Shown here: piece by piece, positions 30,382-41,663 of the stretch
Layout: each line of letters starts with the position of its first letter
Position numbering within the stretch: the stretch's first letter is position 1
Assembly (NCBI GenBank): GCA_026770025.1
Contig: JAMXDE010000007.1
Location: 2,852,001-2,916,000 of the forward strand
From: Craspedostauros australis
Lineage: Eukaryota; Bacillariophyta; Bacillariophyceae; Mastogloiales; Achnanthaceae
DNA: 64,000 bases
Direction of reading: 5' to 3'
The notes under the pieces: model-generated
Told to the model about the DNA's origin: nothing
The model's input: only the letters and a program-made list of their open reading frames with translations
Database searches by the model: none
Program-made: the position numbers and the translations under genes

Positions 30382-33297
30382 CTATATGCTACGATCACTG
30401 ACCAACAGCTGCTCGTTGTTATGGATCATGGAAGCCATCAATCGCACACTGCGTTCGGCCTTGTCGATGGGATTCACGTTGTCCTCGATCACCGTCTCCA
30501 GCAGGCTGTTGGGGAAGCAGTGCGAGACGCCGACGAGGATGTGCAGTTCTGTGTCGTCGATGGACAGGGACCCGCTCTGGCTCAGCGCTGTCAGGAGGTC
30601 GAATGCGGCGTGTCGTTCAGTGCCGATCGTCTCCTTGTCCACGCCCGCGAACGCGCTGCTTGGCAGGATCAGGCTCTCCTGGCGTTTGCGCCTCCAACGA
30701 TTCGCGTCCGTCTGGATGATCGTCGAGCGCAGGTAGCCCTCGGAATCGTTGGCCTCCAATTGGACATCCAGCAGTTTCGGCAGCAGAGTGAAGTCTTCCA
30801 CCGTCTCATCCCCCGTCAGATCAGTGTTTCTGCTTCGTGGACTCGTGCTCGTGCTAGTACTCGTCCTCTCGCCATCCTTCACGCCACGCGTACCATCATC
30901 CGTCGACCCGACATCTTGCATCATCATCGGCGCTGACTCCATGAACGACGACTCCGCTCGCTGCCCCGATCGGCTGCGGGACAGCCGTCGCGGCTGGCTC
31001 TGCACCTTCTCCGATTCTTGAATCGTCGAATCCTTCAGCATCTCATCGCGCTGCTTCTTTTGCTGGAGCTGCTGCGCCTTGGCCTCTTCGATCACCTCCA
31101 GCACGGCGGCCACGTACATCTTCACGGCCGACACGCGATCCGTTCCCTCTTCTCCATCGAACGCAAGAAGGTCGGACGGGATCTGATACTCGATGAACAG
31201 CGACATCAGATCCTGCGTCAGCTTGATCTCCTTCGTCAATGAGCCGGCCGGCAGGTTCAGCAGCTTCTCGAGCTGCGGTTTGATCTGTACGATGCAAAGC
31301 CCGAACACAGACGTCTCCAGCTGCATGGACCGGTACGACTTGGCGAACGATTGCTGTTCCAGCGACAGCGAGCTGATGGCGTCGCGGAATTCCTTGGCGC
31401 TAGGTAGGGGTGTCGTCAGCAATGGGATCAGCACCTCGTCCTTGTTCTTCACGATGATGGCGTCCTTCGGCAGGAACGTCCTGGCGCTGCCCATCACACC
31501 CAGCACGACCATGTAGCTCGAGAATTGGTTGGCCCTGGCGGTGATCTGGTAGTTCGCTTGCTTCCCGTTCCACACGTGCTGAATCCATCCGTGCACCGTC
31601 CTGCCTCCCTTGATCTCCACCTCCGTTGAATCGTTGATGGGAATGTACATGGAGGCATCGGGACCGGCCGCGATACGCCGCGAGATGGTTTCTATAGGAA
31701 CAGGATTGCCACTGCCGTTGCTGCCGGACTCTTCGATGGCTACGACACCGGCGGGAAAGTGTCCCGGCAGCCGTACCGCGTGCGAAAACGTGGTCGCGGC
31801 ATGCGCCGGTCCCAGCAGCTTCTTGTTGTTGAAGCGCATGAACTGATCGAAGTCAACGCTGGTGAGGCGCTTCCCCACGGCCTGGATGAGCTGGCTCTTC
31901 ATGAGGTCCTCGACGAACAGTATGCCCTGCGTGTGCTGAAAGGCCAGCCGTTGGAAGACCTCGGCCATGAAGACGACAGTGGACTCATCGGACGTCATGA
32001 GACATGAACCGTCGCACGCGCTGGGCTTGGGCTGGATCGCCGTCATTCCCAGCACCGTATCCACGAGCGTCGACACGAAGTTCTCATGCAGAGTCTCAAG
32101 ATCCGCACCGGACAGAACTGTGGAATTGCTAAGCACGGGCGCGATGGGAAAGAACACCAACTCCATGTGCTGCTGCAGCACGGCCCCGAAGAGCTTGTCG
32201 TGCATGGACTGGACCTTCTCGCGATGGAGGTGATCATGCTTCGAAGTCGGGGCTGTCGACATGTGCCGGTACTCAGATTCGACACCGTTGAAGAATCGCT
32301 CGATACGAACCCAGAAGGCATGCAGCTCCTCGCTGAATCGGATTGCAGCTTCGGCATCCTTGTTGCGCCGCGGCGTCTTGCAAGTGTCATCATCGCGATC
32401 GATTGTGAAGGTGGGCGTGGCGGGCATGCGGTGCTTGGTCGCATCGCTGCTGGCTCCCAGATCCGTGACGTTACGTCGCTTCGTCGGGGTGGTCGGTGAG
32501 AGCTCGAAGGCATCAAACATCCAGGATATGTCCACCGTCGTGTTGACCACCTTGGTCTTGATGGGTGGACTGGGATCCTTCTCCGATGCCGACGTGGAGA
32601 ATGTGGAGACCGTTGCCGTGCGTGGCAAGGCCGCATCCTGATATTGAGATCCCCTCCCAAACAGTACCATGGGCGTTGAGAGCTTCGATTTGGTGGCTGA
32701 TGCTGATGCTGATGTTGACGCTGATGACGACGACGATGGGACCAACGACAATGAATAGTCCAGCTCGACGTTCCACACGAACTCCCTGAACTTGCGCTTG
32801 ACCTTGATGGTCTCCGTTTCCACTACGGTGCGGCTGCCCGTGAATCCAGTCCCTCCGCGCGACGTCTCCACCTCATGCTCCGCAGCCACGACGCTGCGCT
32901 CCACCTCCTTGTCGAAGGAGCAGCGGATGCTGGCGTCGAAGCGCAGCTCCATCTTAGCCTTCGAGTTGACGACCGACTTCCAATCATCAAAGAGGGAGGA
33001 GAGCGTGGGCATGCCCCTGTCGAGCTGCTCCGCCGAGCCTGAGTGATCGTGTACGGCATCCAAGTCGTAGAGGTCCGCGGCATTGGCATGTTCCTGACGC
33101 ATCGTCTGGAAGAGCAATGCGGATAGGTAGCTGTTGAGCGCCGCATTCGTCATGGTTTCCACCAGTGCATATTTGTCGTCATACGTATGAATGACGTTGG
33201 GATCAGCCAACACAGGATGTCTGTTCTCATCCAAGATGTCCTGCACGGTGCTCAGCGATTGTTGGACTGCGATGTCATGTTGGTTCAGTAACATCAT
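30382..33297 (-). CDS. Large conserved protein of unknown function (971 aa)
   Basis: Single-exon gene. It begins MMLLNQHDIAVQQSL and is rich in regular helices. An N-terminal region (1-330) contains a strand-rich segment (FREFVWNVELDYSLSL) and DISWMFDAFEL. The middle has LHAFWVRIERFFNGVE. The most conserved-looking part (about 640-760) includes EQQSFAKSYRSMQLETSVFG, IKPQLEKLLNLP, KEIKLTQDLMSLFI and EYQIPSDLLAFDG. I have the impression that this last block recurs in stramenopile proteins, but I cannot name a family or activity. A Ser/Thr-rich linker (800-860) precedes a C-terminal helical region. No signal peptide is seen. The start is supported by an in-frame TGA about 100 bp upstream with no AG acceptor between. 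Confidence 0.8.
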   Translation of the reverse strand: MMLLNQHDIAVQQSLSTVQDILDENRHPVLADPNVIHTYDDKYALVETMTNAALNSYLSALLFQTMRQEHANAADLYDLDAVHDHSGSAEQLDRGMPTLSSLFDDWKSVVNSKAKMELRFDASIRCSFDKEVERSVVAAEHEVETSRGGTGFTGSRTVVETETIKVKRKFREFVWNVELDYSLSLVPSSSSSASTSASASATKSKLSTPMVLFGRGSQYQDAALPRTATVSTFSTSASEKDPSPPIKTKVVNTTVDISWMFDAFELSPTTPTKRRNVTDLGASSDATKHRMPATPTFTIDRDDDTCKTPRRNKDAEAAIRFSEELHAFWVRIERFFNGVESEYRHMSTAPTSKHDHLHREKVQSMHDKLFGAVLQQHMELVFFPIAPVLSNSTVLSGADLETLHENFVSTLVDTVLGMTAIQPKPSACDGSCLMTSDESTVVFMAEVFQRLAFQHTQGILFVEDLMKSQLIQAVGKRLTSVDFDQFMRFNNKKLLGPAHAATTFSHAVRLPGHFPAGVVAIEESGSNGSGNPVPIETISRRIAAGPDASMYIPINDSTEVEIKGGRTVHGWIQHVWNGKQANYQITARANQFSSYMVVLGVMGSARTFLPKDAIIVKNKDEVLIPLLTTPLPSAKEFRDAISSLSLEQQSFAKSYRSMQLETSVFGLCIVQIKPQLEKLLNLPAGSLTKEIKLTQDLMSLFIEYQIPSDLLAFDGEEGTDRVSAVKMYVAAVLEVIEEAKAQQLQQKKQRDEMLKDSTIQESEKVQSQPRRLSRSRSGQRAESSFMESAPMMMQDVGSTDDGTRGVKDGERTSTSTSTSPRSRNTDLTGDETVEDFTLLPKLLDVQLEANDSEGYLRSTIIQTDANRWRRKRQESLILPSSAFAGVDKETIGTERHAAFDLLTALSQSGSLSIDDTELHILVGVSHCFPNSLLETVIEDNVNPIDKAERSVRLMASMIHNNEQLLVSDRSI

Positions 33298-33621
33298 AGA
33301 GTCGAGGAGTTCACATGGTGGGTGATTGGACGAATGTGAGCAAAATGGATGTGATGTGATGATGAATGACGGAGCCGGGCAAAGATGGCATCACCAAACT
33401 TGCGTGATGTGCATGCTGGGGCAATTGCAATTCCAGTCGCAAACACGCTCCTACTTGCAACAGACGCCGCCGTGCATCTTCATTCTTCTCGTTCCCATCT
33501 CCGACCGATCAACACAACACCGAGCATCTCTGTAGCATGTCTGCAGCATGACTGGAGGCAAACGAAGTGGATGGCAAGAGAAAATGGAAAGTGAGCGCAT
33601 GCACTTGGTGAGAGGACGTAC

Positions 33622-33724
33622 CCAACTTGCGAAAGCCCCATTCATCGAAGAACTGAGAATGCGCATGAGCGCATACCGATAAGAGGAGGATGCCGATCAG
33701 CAAGCAGCCTCTTGGCATGGCCAT
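33622..33724 (-). CDS. Candidate first exon encoding a signal peptide (orphan)
   Basis: From the ATG at 33724 the frame reads MAMPRGCLLIGILLLS followed by VCAHAHS, a textbook secretory signal, then QFFDEWGFRKLG. It meets a GTACGT donor at 33621 in phase 1. No downstream exon could be matched: the next gene on this strand (start 33297) has an in-frame stop and no acceptor between. It may start a small secreted protein or be chance. Confidence 0.2.
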
Positions 33725-34434
33725 GCGATTGTGCACAACGACGTGAGTGCGTGCTCGTATTCTGGCTGGCCTCATCATGGTGACGGCGTGCTTTAACTGC
33801 GACGCCAACGTGTGATGTGAATAAGTGATGGGTGAATGCTATCTTCTGTTGCTGCAGATAGAGTGCTGCGGATGATTGACACGACAGCATGAATGGGAAT
33901 GATGGCAATGGGAATGATGAGACATGGATTCGCACAAGCAGGGAGAGAGACATTGCCCACACTCTGCACGAGAGACTGCCAGGAACAACACGTGAGGATC
34001 AACCACCGCGGCAGAATGCCTGTCTTCGCCGTTTGAATTTGGAGATCCTCATTTTTCGCCGTTTGTGGACAAAGGAGCAAAAAACGACTGAATCCCACGT
34101 CATGTCACATGCCGGACCAAGTCGTGCGAACCACTTGTTCCATCCGAGTTCGATGCGATTCGTGGGACTATTGTGGTACTCGCATGAGTCAAACGAGCGA
34201 TGATGTTGTCGTGACGACTGAGTCACGCTGTATGCCATTCCCGATTGAACCAATCAACGAAACAAAACGCAAGAACACGCAACCACACGGTTGACACCAC
34301 AAAATGACGCGTCTGCAACCTTGATGCTGACCAATCCATGACGCAAACACAAGAGGCAAGCGGAGATCGGCATCTGCACACAATCCAACCCATTCGTCGA
34401 CAACACCACCCATCGATCAATTGATAGCAAGAAG

Positions 34435-35049
34435 ATGAGGTCGTTCCGTTGTGCCTTGAATGGCGGTGTCACGTCCACGATACTGCTGCTACCGCTGCTG
34501 CTGCTGCTCTGCCTGCAGACCGTGACATCGTTCTCGTCGCAGAACATCGACCGACGCGGCTTCATTGCGGCCACGTTCGTTGTTGGTACCGCAGGTGCAA
34601 CGTCACCAGCTCACGCGGCACCCGCCACGAAGGCCGACCTGGAGAAGTACGCGACGCAGGTGAAGCGTGCCAGCGAGCAGCTGGAAGGCGTGCCCAGGCT
34701 GATCGAATTGGAGAAGTGGGATGCCGTGCGTGCCATCCTGATCGAACCGCCGCTTGCCGATTGCTGGGCCAAGACGAACCGTCCGCTGCTGAGTCGGTAC
34801 GCGGAGACTCTGGGGGATGTCGGCGGCGATGAGTTCGCGGCGTTGGAGGCCAAGGAGGAGCTCGTGGGGCATCTGCGCTACTTGGACATGGCGGTCTACA
34901 ACAACAATTTCAATCCCATCACAGTGGAGGGCAAGTCTGGTGCCACCAAGGAGCTCATCCGGAGCTACTACGAGGATCCCCTCAACGAGTTCAAGGCATG
35001 CAAGAAGTATCTCGATGAACTCCTGGCGCTGCTGAAGGAAGTAAACTGA
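34435..35049 (+). CDS. Thylakoid-lumen PsbQ/Psb31-like helical protein
   Basis: 204-aa single-exon protein with tripartite plastid targeting. A long hydrophobic signal peptide ends at TS before Phe33 (heterokont ASAFAP-like site). Then come a twin-Arg motif (DRRGFIAATFVVGTAG, Arg40-41) and AHA cleavage near residue 61. The mature part (about 143 aa) is helical: a Lys/Glu-rich first helix, then GVPRLIELEKWDAVRAILIE, LADCWAKTNRPLLSRYAETL, EELVGHLRYLDMAVYNNNFN, and a last helix NEFKACKKYLDELLALLKEV. A four-helix lumenal protein with 'IEKWDAVR...L' spacing fits the PsbQ/Psb31 group of extrinsic photosystem II proteins of diatoms. Which member it is cannot be told from sequence alone. Confidence 0.65.
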   Translation: MRSFRCALNGGVTSTILLLPLLLLLCLQTVTSFSSQNIDRRGFIAATFVVGTAGATSPAHAAPATKADLEKYATQVKRASEQLEGVPRLIELEKWDAVRAILIEPPLADCWAKTNRPLLSRYAETLGDVGGDEFAALEAKEELVGHLRYLDMAVYNNNFNPITVEGKSGATKELIRSYYEDPLNEFKACKKYLDELLALLKEVN

Positions 35050-35726
35050 CGAATCAGCTGATGAATAGCAGTGGTATTGGTAGTACGGTATACTCTGTGG
35101 TAGTACTGGAGAGAGCACGCAAGCATTCACATGATCAACGCTGAGCACGGCTAGAGTACTCGTTTCATTAAGTACTTTGCACAATTATCTATCAGTTAGC
35201 TGTGACGAATACTTTTGCTGTCTCTTTCGTCTTTCGTTCCTCATTGGAACGGACATGCTGTAATACCATGCTTCTACCATAACCGTAACCATATTCTCAT
35301 GCCCAGGCCCTCGATTGTCATCACAATCACATTGACGTATGTTCACATTCACTCTTGAGGACGGGCCTGCTGTTGGTTCTCCCGCGCAAATACTGGAATG
35401 ACGTGCATAGGACGTCACATGTCCACTCGTGCTGCAGTATCTCCTGGCACAAGGAGGTCTTGGGCATGGCGGGCAATCACTGTTGCCTCGTTGTGAGCAG
35501 CGGCTCTGGATGAAGACACGATCTGGCCATGGGGATTCCATGGGGTGCAGTCGTGCTAGTTGGATGACCTGCGTTGCTCGCTTCGGTCATCCATTTGTTG
35601 ACAGTGTTGTTCTACCCCTGTTTTTGTCAGTGAGCTGCGGCCACCAGGCTGCTTTTGTGTTCCATTGTTCACTCTCCACGAGCACGGAACTTGCGGCTGC
35701 AACTCATGCAATCCCGGCTCACGCGC
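35050..35726. other. Convergent intergenic region
   Basis: 677 bp between the ends of the PsbQ/Psb31-like gene (+) and the transporter gene (-). No gene or repeat of note; expected to carry both 3' UTRs. Confidence 0.5.
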
Positions 35727-38538
35727 TTATTCGCCCTTGAGCTTGGATGCCACAGCAGAGTTTTCCGGAATCTGCCGGATCGAATCTTCGCTGCTTGGAC
35801 GTGTATCCAACGATGATGAGGAGAATTTGCGGAGCTCGGAGAGGCTCTTGCGTGACAAGGTTGGCTTTTTGGAAGGTTTCTTGCTTGGCGACGACATGGA
35901 GAACGAGCTGAAGGACGAGGACAGGCGCTTATGCGCGCGGTCGACACGTCCGGACAGGGAGTTCCACTCGCGTCGGGACACCAGCGAGATTTGCAATCCT
36001 GCCGAGATGAACATGAGGCAGGAGATTGCTGCGTACGCCACTTGCAGCCTGCGTGAATACATGTGTGTGTGCGTGTGTGTACGTGCATGTTGGTACATGA
36101 GTTAGTATTGGATGGGAAGGATGGACAGAGTGAGATTGGGTTAGTGCGTGGTCGTTTGAAGTGCTTGTGCCATAGTATCACAAAGCAGATGTGCAGCACA
36201 AGTCAGGCACGCATCAGCAGCAGCAGTGGTATTGAGGATAAAGAGTGCGACGGAGTGAACTTACGACACGAAGTTGGTGGAGACGACTCCTACGGAGACC
36301 GCGAGGTTGACGATGATGGTTGGAAGGGTCATCATGGAAGCACGCGAGTCGGATGGGATGTAGAGCGATCGGATGACGCCTTCGAGTGGCATGTACACAC
36401 CCACGATGAGCTCGTAGAGCACGAAGGCGCCTAGCGCAATGGAGAAGGATGATGCACCCGACATGTCCACGACGCTTGGGACCATGAGGAGCCCACCGCA
36501 GAGAAGGTAGCAGAAGGCAGCGAGGAATTCGACGTCCATTGGACGGACCTCGCCTTCGCCATCGATGGTGATGGTCTTGGGTGTTCCTGACAGGTGCTGC
36601 GCGGATGAGTTCTTAGCGAGCGGACTGATGAGCATGGTGACGCCCTTGCGGATGAAGGGACTGACGAGGCCACCAACGACACCGGCGGCCATGAAGGAAC
36701 CGAAGATGAGTCCGAACGCAGGAAGGCCCTGGTTGTCAAGTCCCATGGTGGCACCGACAGTGTATGCGGCCATCTTGCGGAGGATGGGCGACCATAGAAA
36801 GACGAAGATCTGGAGCGATCCCATGGTCAAGCCCTGGATGACACCCACGCGGAGGAGACGGGAGTCAGATTTGTACTCGTTGGCCGCGTCGATGAGGTAT
36901 CTTGAGACGCTCTTCATCTGATCCACCGACTGGTTGGTGCTGCCGTAGTTCTCTGACCAGAGGAAGAAGACCACGATGAGAGCCATGGCCGTGCAAGAGA
37001 CAGCGCCTTCGAACGGACCGACGTTGCCGAAGCGTTCCGCGAGGACGTGTGCGAGGTATCCGGATGCGATGGCCGCCAGGTTGCTGACCACGACAGAATC
37101 CCTCATGATGGTCTCGTACTGATCCTTGTCGAAGCCGCGTCTTCTGTACTCCGTGTCCAGCCATGCCTCGAAGACGGAGTGCAGCATGTTGGTTGTGATT
37201 CCGCCCACCATGCGGCTGACGATGAGTCCGGAGAGGAAGGGGAACTGCTCGAGGAGGTTGATGCCAATCTCCAGCGCGCAGTAGAGGATGGCCGCCTTCT
37301 TGCGACCGAACTTGTCCACCAGCGGACCCGAGATGGGTGCTGTGACAGCTCCTGTGAGGAAGCCCAGGCAGTAGAGCGATGCGACTGAGAAGCCGTATCC
37401 TTCGTAGAGCACGTACAGGTGCGTGCCTGTGTTGCGTTGTGTGTTTGTGCATGCGTTTGTATGGGATGAGGACGTAGGATGTTGGAGGCGTGTTGAGACG
37501 ATACGGTTTTGTGATGTTTTGGGAGCATGGACACCACGGAGAAGGGAGCAGACAGCGAAGCGGAAAGGACATGCCGAGAGAACATGGAACGAGAAACGCG
37601 GGAGAGGAACCGTATTTGCAAAGCAGACAATGAGAACGGTCTGTGTGAGCGAAGTTGTCTGGGATCGATTGACTGTGTGTGAATGAAGAGGTCGCGCAGG
37701 CTGTGCACATTGCGCAGGTTGTGCAGGTTGCGCAAGTCGGCTGGTTGAAGTGTTATCATCGGGCGATCGTGGATGCGGTGTTTCTCAAAGAGGCTCCAAG
37801 AGCGGCCTCTCGAGGCGTCCTTGCCTGCTTGGCTTGTTGCCCCCCTCGCTGATGAAGTCCACCTGCACTTCACTTCACTTGCGCTTCACTTGAACTTGGA
37901 TTTGCTTGGCTTGGGACATCACTCTTTGGCTGGGGCTTGCTTGGATTGCCGCGAAGTGAACTCCGACTTGTGACTTGGCTTCGCAAAGGGTCTGGCGTTC
38001 CCAAGACACCGCACTGACCACCATCGGAATGAAATCGCACAAGAGGGATTCCAAGTTTTCGCGCCCAAGCCAAACATGTGCACGTATCCAAGTCAACAAC
38101 AGACTGACACGTCACGTGATGGCTGTGCAGCTTGATCGCTGGCGCTGATACCGCGCTTGCCTGTGATGCACTTGGATTGGCTTCGTGCCTGTGCTTCGTC
38201 CATCAATCCATGCATAAGCGTTGTGTTGTCGTACCTTGAAGACCGTCCGCCAGCATGATCACCAGAGTGACGAGGAGGTAGTTGACCCGAAAGGCCATGA
38301 AGGCCGCTTTCGATGGCTTTTCCATGAGATCCACATCGCCGTCAGCGTCGCTCTCGGAGATGGAGGAGGAACCGTTCGAAGACATCTCCGTTGGCGTTAT
38401 CCCCGAGTCGGTCTCGTCCATCGTGGGCAGGTCCTCCGACTGTTGCTGCTGCTGCTCTTTCTTGTCCAGAGTCGTCTGCAACGGACGACGCGCAGTGCTG
38501 TCGTCCATGGTGCAGTTGGAATCCAGTGATGCTCCCAT
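35727..38538 (-). CDS. Major facilitator superfamily transporter, MFSD5/MOT2-like
   Basis: Multi-pass membrane transporter from three exons (complement): 38235-38538, 36265-37426, 35727-36048. GT-AG junctions are in phases 1 and 2, giving about 595 aa. The N-terminal 80 aa are acidic and cytosolic with a polyQ run. Membrane segments start with NYLLVTLVIMLADGLQ and continue GTHLYVLYEGYGFSVASLYC. The loop 2-3 signature DKFGRKKA and an FEAWL motif in helix 4 resemble the MFSD5 (eukaryotic molybdate-anion transporter) family. About 12 helices are visible. The C-terminal tail is Ser/Lys-rich (KKPSKKPTLSRKS), likely cytosolic and phosphorylatable. The substrate is inferred from family only. Intron 1 is unusually long (808 bp) and contains short CTTCACTT and GCGCAGGTTG-type repeats. 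Confidence 0.85.
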
Positions 38539-40916
38539 CGCGTCTTGTTATTTGTATTGAGTATGGTACAGCGGAGAGTGCTGAGAGTACTGTTTTTGCA
38601 GAGATGTGGGCTTTCTTGTGAGCCGATTTATTGTGAGACTGTTGTGAGACTGTTGGCTTGATCTGAGCTGATCTGAGCTGAACTGGGTTGGACTGAGCTG
38701 AGTTGAGCCGAGTTGGGGTGAACTGGGTTGCGTTCGGGCGAAGTTGTGGCAATCACGACAGCGAAGGCCTTTCGATGGAATAGACAGGTAGCAGCATTAA
38801 TGTGTGTGCGAAGAGAGCCGATGCGACAATGCTGCACCTGGTATTGTTGTTGTTGTCGTCGGTGTGAATGATGTGAGTGGAATCACTCTCGCCTCTCCGG
38901 AAAGGGTTGTAGTCGTTCAATGATCCGCTCTCTCCCCTCTCTTCGTTGTCCTTCGCTGGTACCTGTCTTCTTGTGTTTCGTCTTGCTTGATCTCCCGCCG
39001 GGACACTCGCGCAAATCATCCACCATCACAAAATAGCACAGGCACCACGATAGTATTCGACACACACGGGCCTCTCTGTGTTTTTTGCCCCTGCTATTTT
39101 TGGTCTTGTTTGCTTATCACGTCGCCTGTCGCATGAAACCACGCAAAGAGTCACAATAGCAATACCAGTACTAACGCCCAACCTCGCGCTCACGCTCAAA
39201 CAACGCGCCACCGTCCAGGCATCACACCAACGATCGCACAAACATTCACGACACACACACACAAGACACACCCAACGAACATCGAACCTACAGTCGTCAA
39301 CGGACAAGACCTAGTGCGCTAGCACGCCACGCGCTGCGCATTCACGCCAGCCGCACCCGACTCTATTGTCGTTGGCCACGAAATTTTGCGTTCGAGCTGG
39401 CCTGTCCTATGTCCACGTGTTCAACAGCTTTTCAAATCATCGACCGTTAAGAAACAATTTAACTCCGCAATTTTGTCGTGCCGCACAAGGCGAAGACACA
39501 CGACGATTTCCACGTTCTCCTTTTCGGTGTCACTTAACGCTGGGTCACGCCGACGACACACGAAGAACGATGCAAGAGTCGGAACGCGAAAACCCCACGT
39601 GCTGTTGCCATCATTACACATAAGTGTTCCAGTGAAGAGCACGCTCAATCCAGCTTACAGACCTCAACCTCTTCTTCCGCCATCATGCACCAGCCAACCA
39701 AAAAAGGGCACAACCACGCACAGCCAAATTACTCCGACAAAAATCGCGCCCGAAAAAAGGTCTTGTGAGGCGCCATCAGTGTCCCCGTTGGCGATCGCCT
39801 GGCGCACCCCAGCCTCTTCAAAAGACTCACTCGCGCGCCGGCAGTCCTATCCCACACGCTTCTCTGTTTTGACTCCCACCAGCGTTGTCGCCTCTTTCCG
39901 CTCGCTTCGGTGCACGCTGTGCGGAGAAAGGCACACAGCGAAAGCAGCGGATTCTGATCGGCGTTTCCACCAGCCATGAGTCCGTGTGATCGAGCAAACA
40001 TCAGTGTGAGCGGAAAGCGGAGTAAGAGAGGGCTACATCAGTACCTGACTTTGTTGGCGCCACAAAATGAGATCATGGAAATGTCCAATCGAATGCCGAT
40101 GATCGGCGATTTCGCGAACCGCATCGGTCGCGTGAGCAGACGCTTCTTTCGGGGTGGGCGTTGTTCGTCTTGCTGTTTGGCACGATCGCCGAGATCGGAA
40201 GAAAGAGAGGTGGCGCATCGTCCTTGCCACGTGATGGAGTACACGCACGAGCGCGAGCGCGAGTGCGAGTGATGTGAGATTTTCTACTTTGTGGAAGTGT
40301 TCGTTGTGCACCGTACTCGTGGCTTGCAGTTGTTCGAGGGGAATTATCAGTCCACTGCTCAGTGCATAACGCGCCGTTGTATTCCATGCCATGCATCGCA
40401 AATGATCCTGTCTCGATGGAGGTTGCTCTTCCTTCGCTGGGATCGGCGAAGTTTCGTTGGCGCAGCAGAGCTCGTAAGTATAATACGATTGTTGGCAGTT
40501 TGGGCCTTGTTCCGTATCCTCCACCGACTTTGCTTCTTGGTTGTTGTTGGTCTTGTGGGGGGTCGATGATGGCGAGTGATACTCGATCTTCTCTTGGCGA
40601 TATGTCACACAAGCTGTGACATGGGTGGATCCATCGTCGACGGTGATGCTGTACTCGCATGCAGCATTGCAGATGTTCTTTCGTTGATACGATGGCACGC
40701 AACTGGTGATCCATGCAGTGTGTGCTCGTTTCTCTTGTTTAGAGACAGTTATCGTGCATCAGGACTGAATCGCTGCGCGAATCTGTGTTCTTTGTTCCTT
40801 GATGCGAGATCAAGTTGGGCAACTGTTCATTCAAGGGCAATGTGAACGATGTGCGGTATGGCACTCCTCGTCAGCGTTCACGTTCATGCTCACGCCAGCT
40901 CCAACACCACGACAAT
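38539..40916. other. Long intergenic region
   Basis: Near the left edge, 38650-38735 is a degenerate tandem of GAGCTGA/GGGTTGGACT units. A GCGCGAGTGCGAGTG run lies at about 40245-40270. Frames of up to about 220 codons occur on both strands (39386-39979 plus; 40033-40698 minus) but show no domain, signal or bias. No gene is called. Confidence 0.4.
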
Positions 40917-41663
40917 CTATTTTGCCCACAACCCTGGCAACTGCTCCCGAAGTCGCTGACGATCCTCCGATACCGATCCCACCAACACGGCATCGAACTT
41001 TTCCAGATCCGCACTCGCAAAGTTATCGCCGTCCGTCGTTGCCGCTGACCGAATGAAGACCGAACGAAAGCCCAACTTCTGACCAGCCACGAGATTCTTG
41101 AAGGAATCTTCGAAGTAGCAGATGCGCGAGACTGGCACCGATGCATGCTCTGCCAGCACCTTCTCGAACGCCGCGATCTCCGGCTTGCACACCTTGTTCT
41201 GCAGGAAGTCCGTGCCGTAGACGCAATCGAAGAGATCGGCGACGCCCAGCAACTGCAGGATCTCGTTGGCCGACGACTCCGGGGCATTCGTGAAGATGAC
41301 CTTGCGCTGTGGCATGGATTGCAGGACTTCGCGCAGCACGGGATCCTTGGCGAAGAAGTTGGAGGCGCCGCGACGGATGAAGGTATCGTAATGGATGGGA
41401 TCAAAGTCGTATCCTTCCGCCATCAGACCGCGCTTCGTGAGGTTGTACTTGGCAAAGATGGGCTCCCAGACCTTCCGAGCCGTCGCGACGCTGTCGATGG
41501 CATCGAACTTGCCACCCTCCGTCTTCGCCATGAAGCGAAAGATGTTGTCGTGCACATGCTGCGTGTATCCATTGTCGCGATCGTACAAGGTGCCATCGAG
41601 GTCGAAGATCAGCAGTTCGATTGGTTCTGTTGCAGATGCTGCCTCTTTGAATTGTGATGTCAT
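40917..41663 (-). CDS. HAD-superfamily hydrolase, pyrimidine 5'-nucleotidase (SDT1/YjjG-like)
   Basis: Single-exon 248-aa enzyme. It carries all four HAD motifs: IFDLDGTLYDRDNG (nucleophile Asp21, acid/base Asp23), KVIFTNAPESS (motif II), NKVCKPEIAAFE (motif III Lys), and CYFEDSFKNL (motif IV Asp pair). The FDLDGTLYD opening, the C1 helical cap and the short TNAPE motif resemble SDT1/PHM8-type pyrimidine 5'-nucleotidases, which dephosphorylate UMP or CMP. Length fits the family. No targeting sequence is seen, so it is probably cytosolic. A broader phosphatase role cannot be excluded. Confidence 0.85.
   Translation of the reverse strand: MTSQFKEAASATEPIELLIFDLDGTLYDRDNGYTQHVHDNIFRFMAKTEGGKFDAIDSVATARKVWEPIFAKYNLTKRGLMAEGYDFDPIHYDTFIRRGASNFFAKDPVLREVLQSMPQRKVIFTNAPESSANEILQLLGVADLFDCVYGTDFLQNKVCKPEIAAFEKVLAEHASVPVSRICYFEDSFKNLVAGQKLGFRSVFIRSAATTDGDNFASADLEKFDAVLVGSVSEDRQRLREQLPGLWAK

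Noticed and set aside
33298-33621. Joining the signal-peptide exon to the 971-aa protein
   Set aside because: The 971-aa frame has an in-frame TGA about 100 bp upstream of its ATG, and there is no AG acceptor between them, so the genes cannot be joined by normal splicing.
40033-40698. 221-codon minus-strand frame
   Set aside because: No domain, signal or coding bias, and an overlapping frame of similar length exists in another phase.
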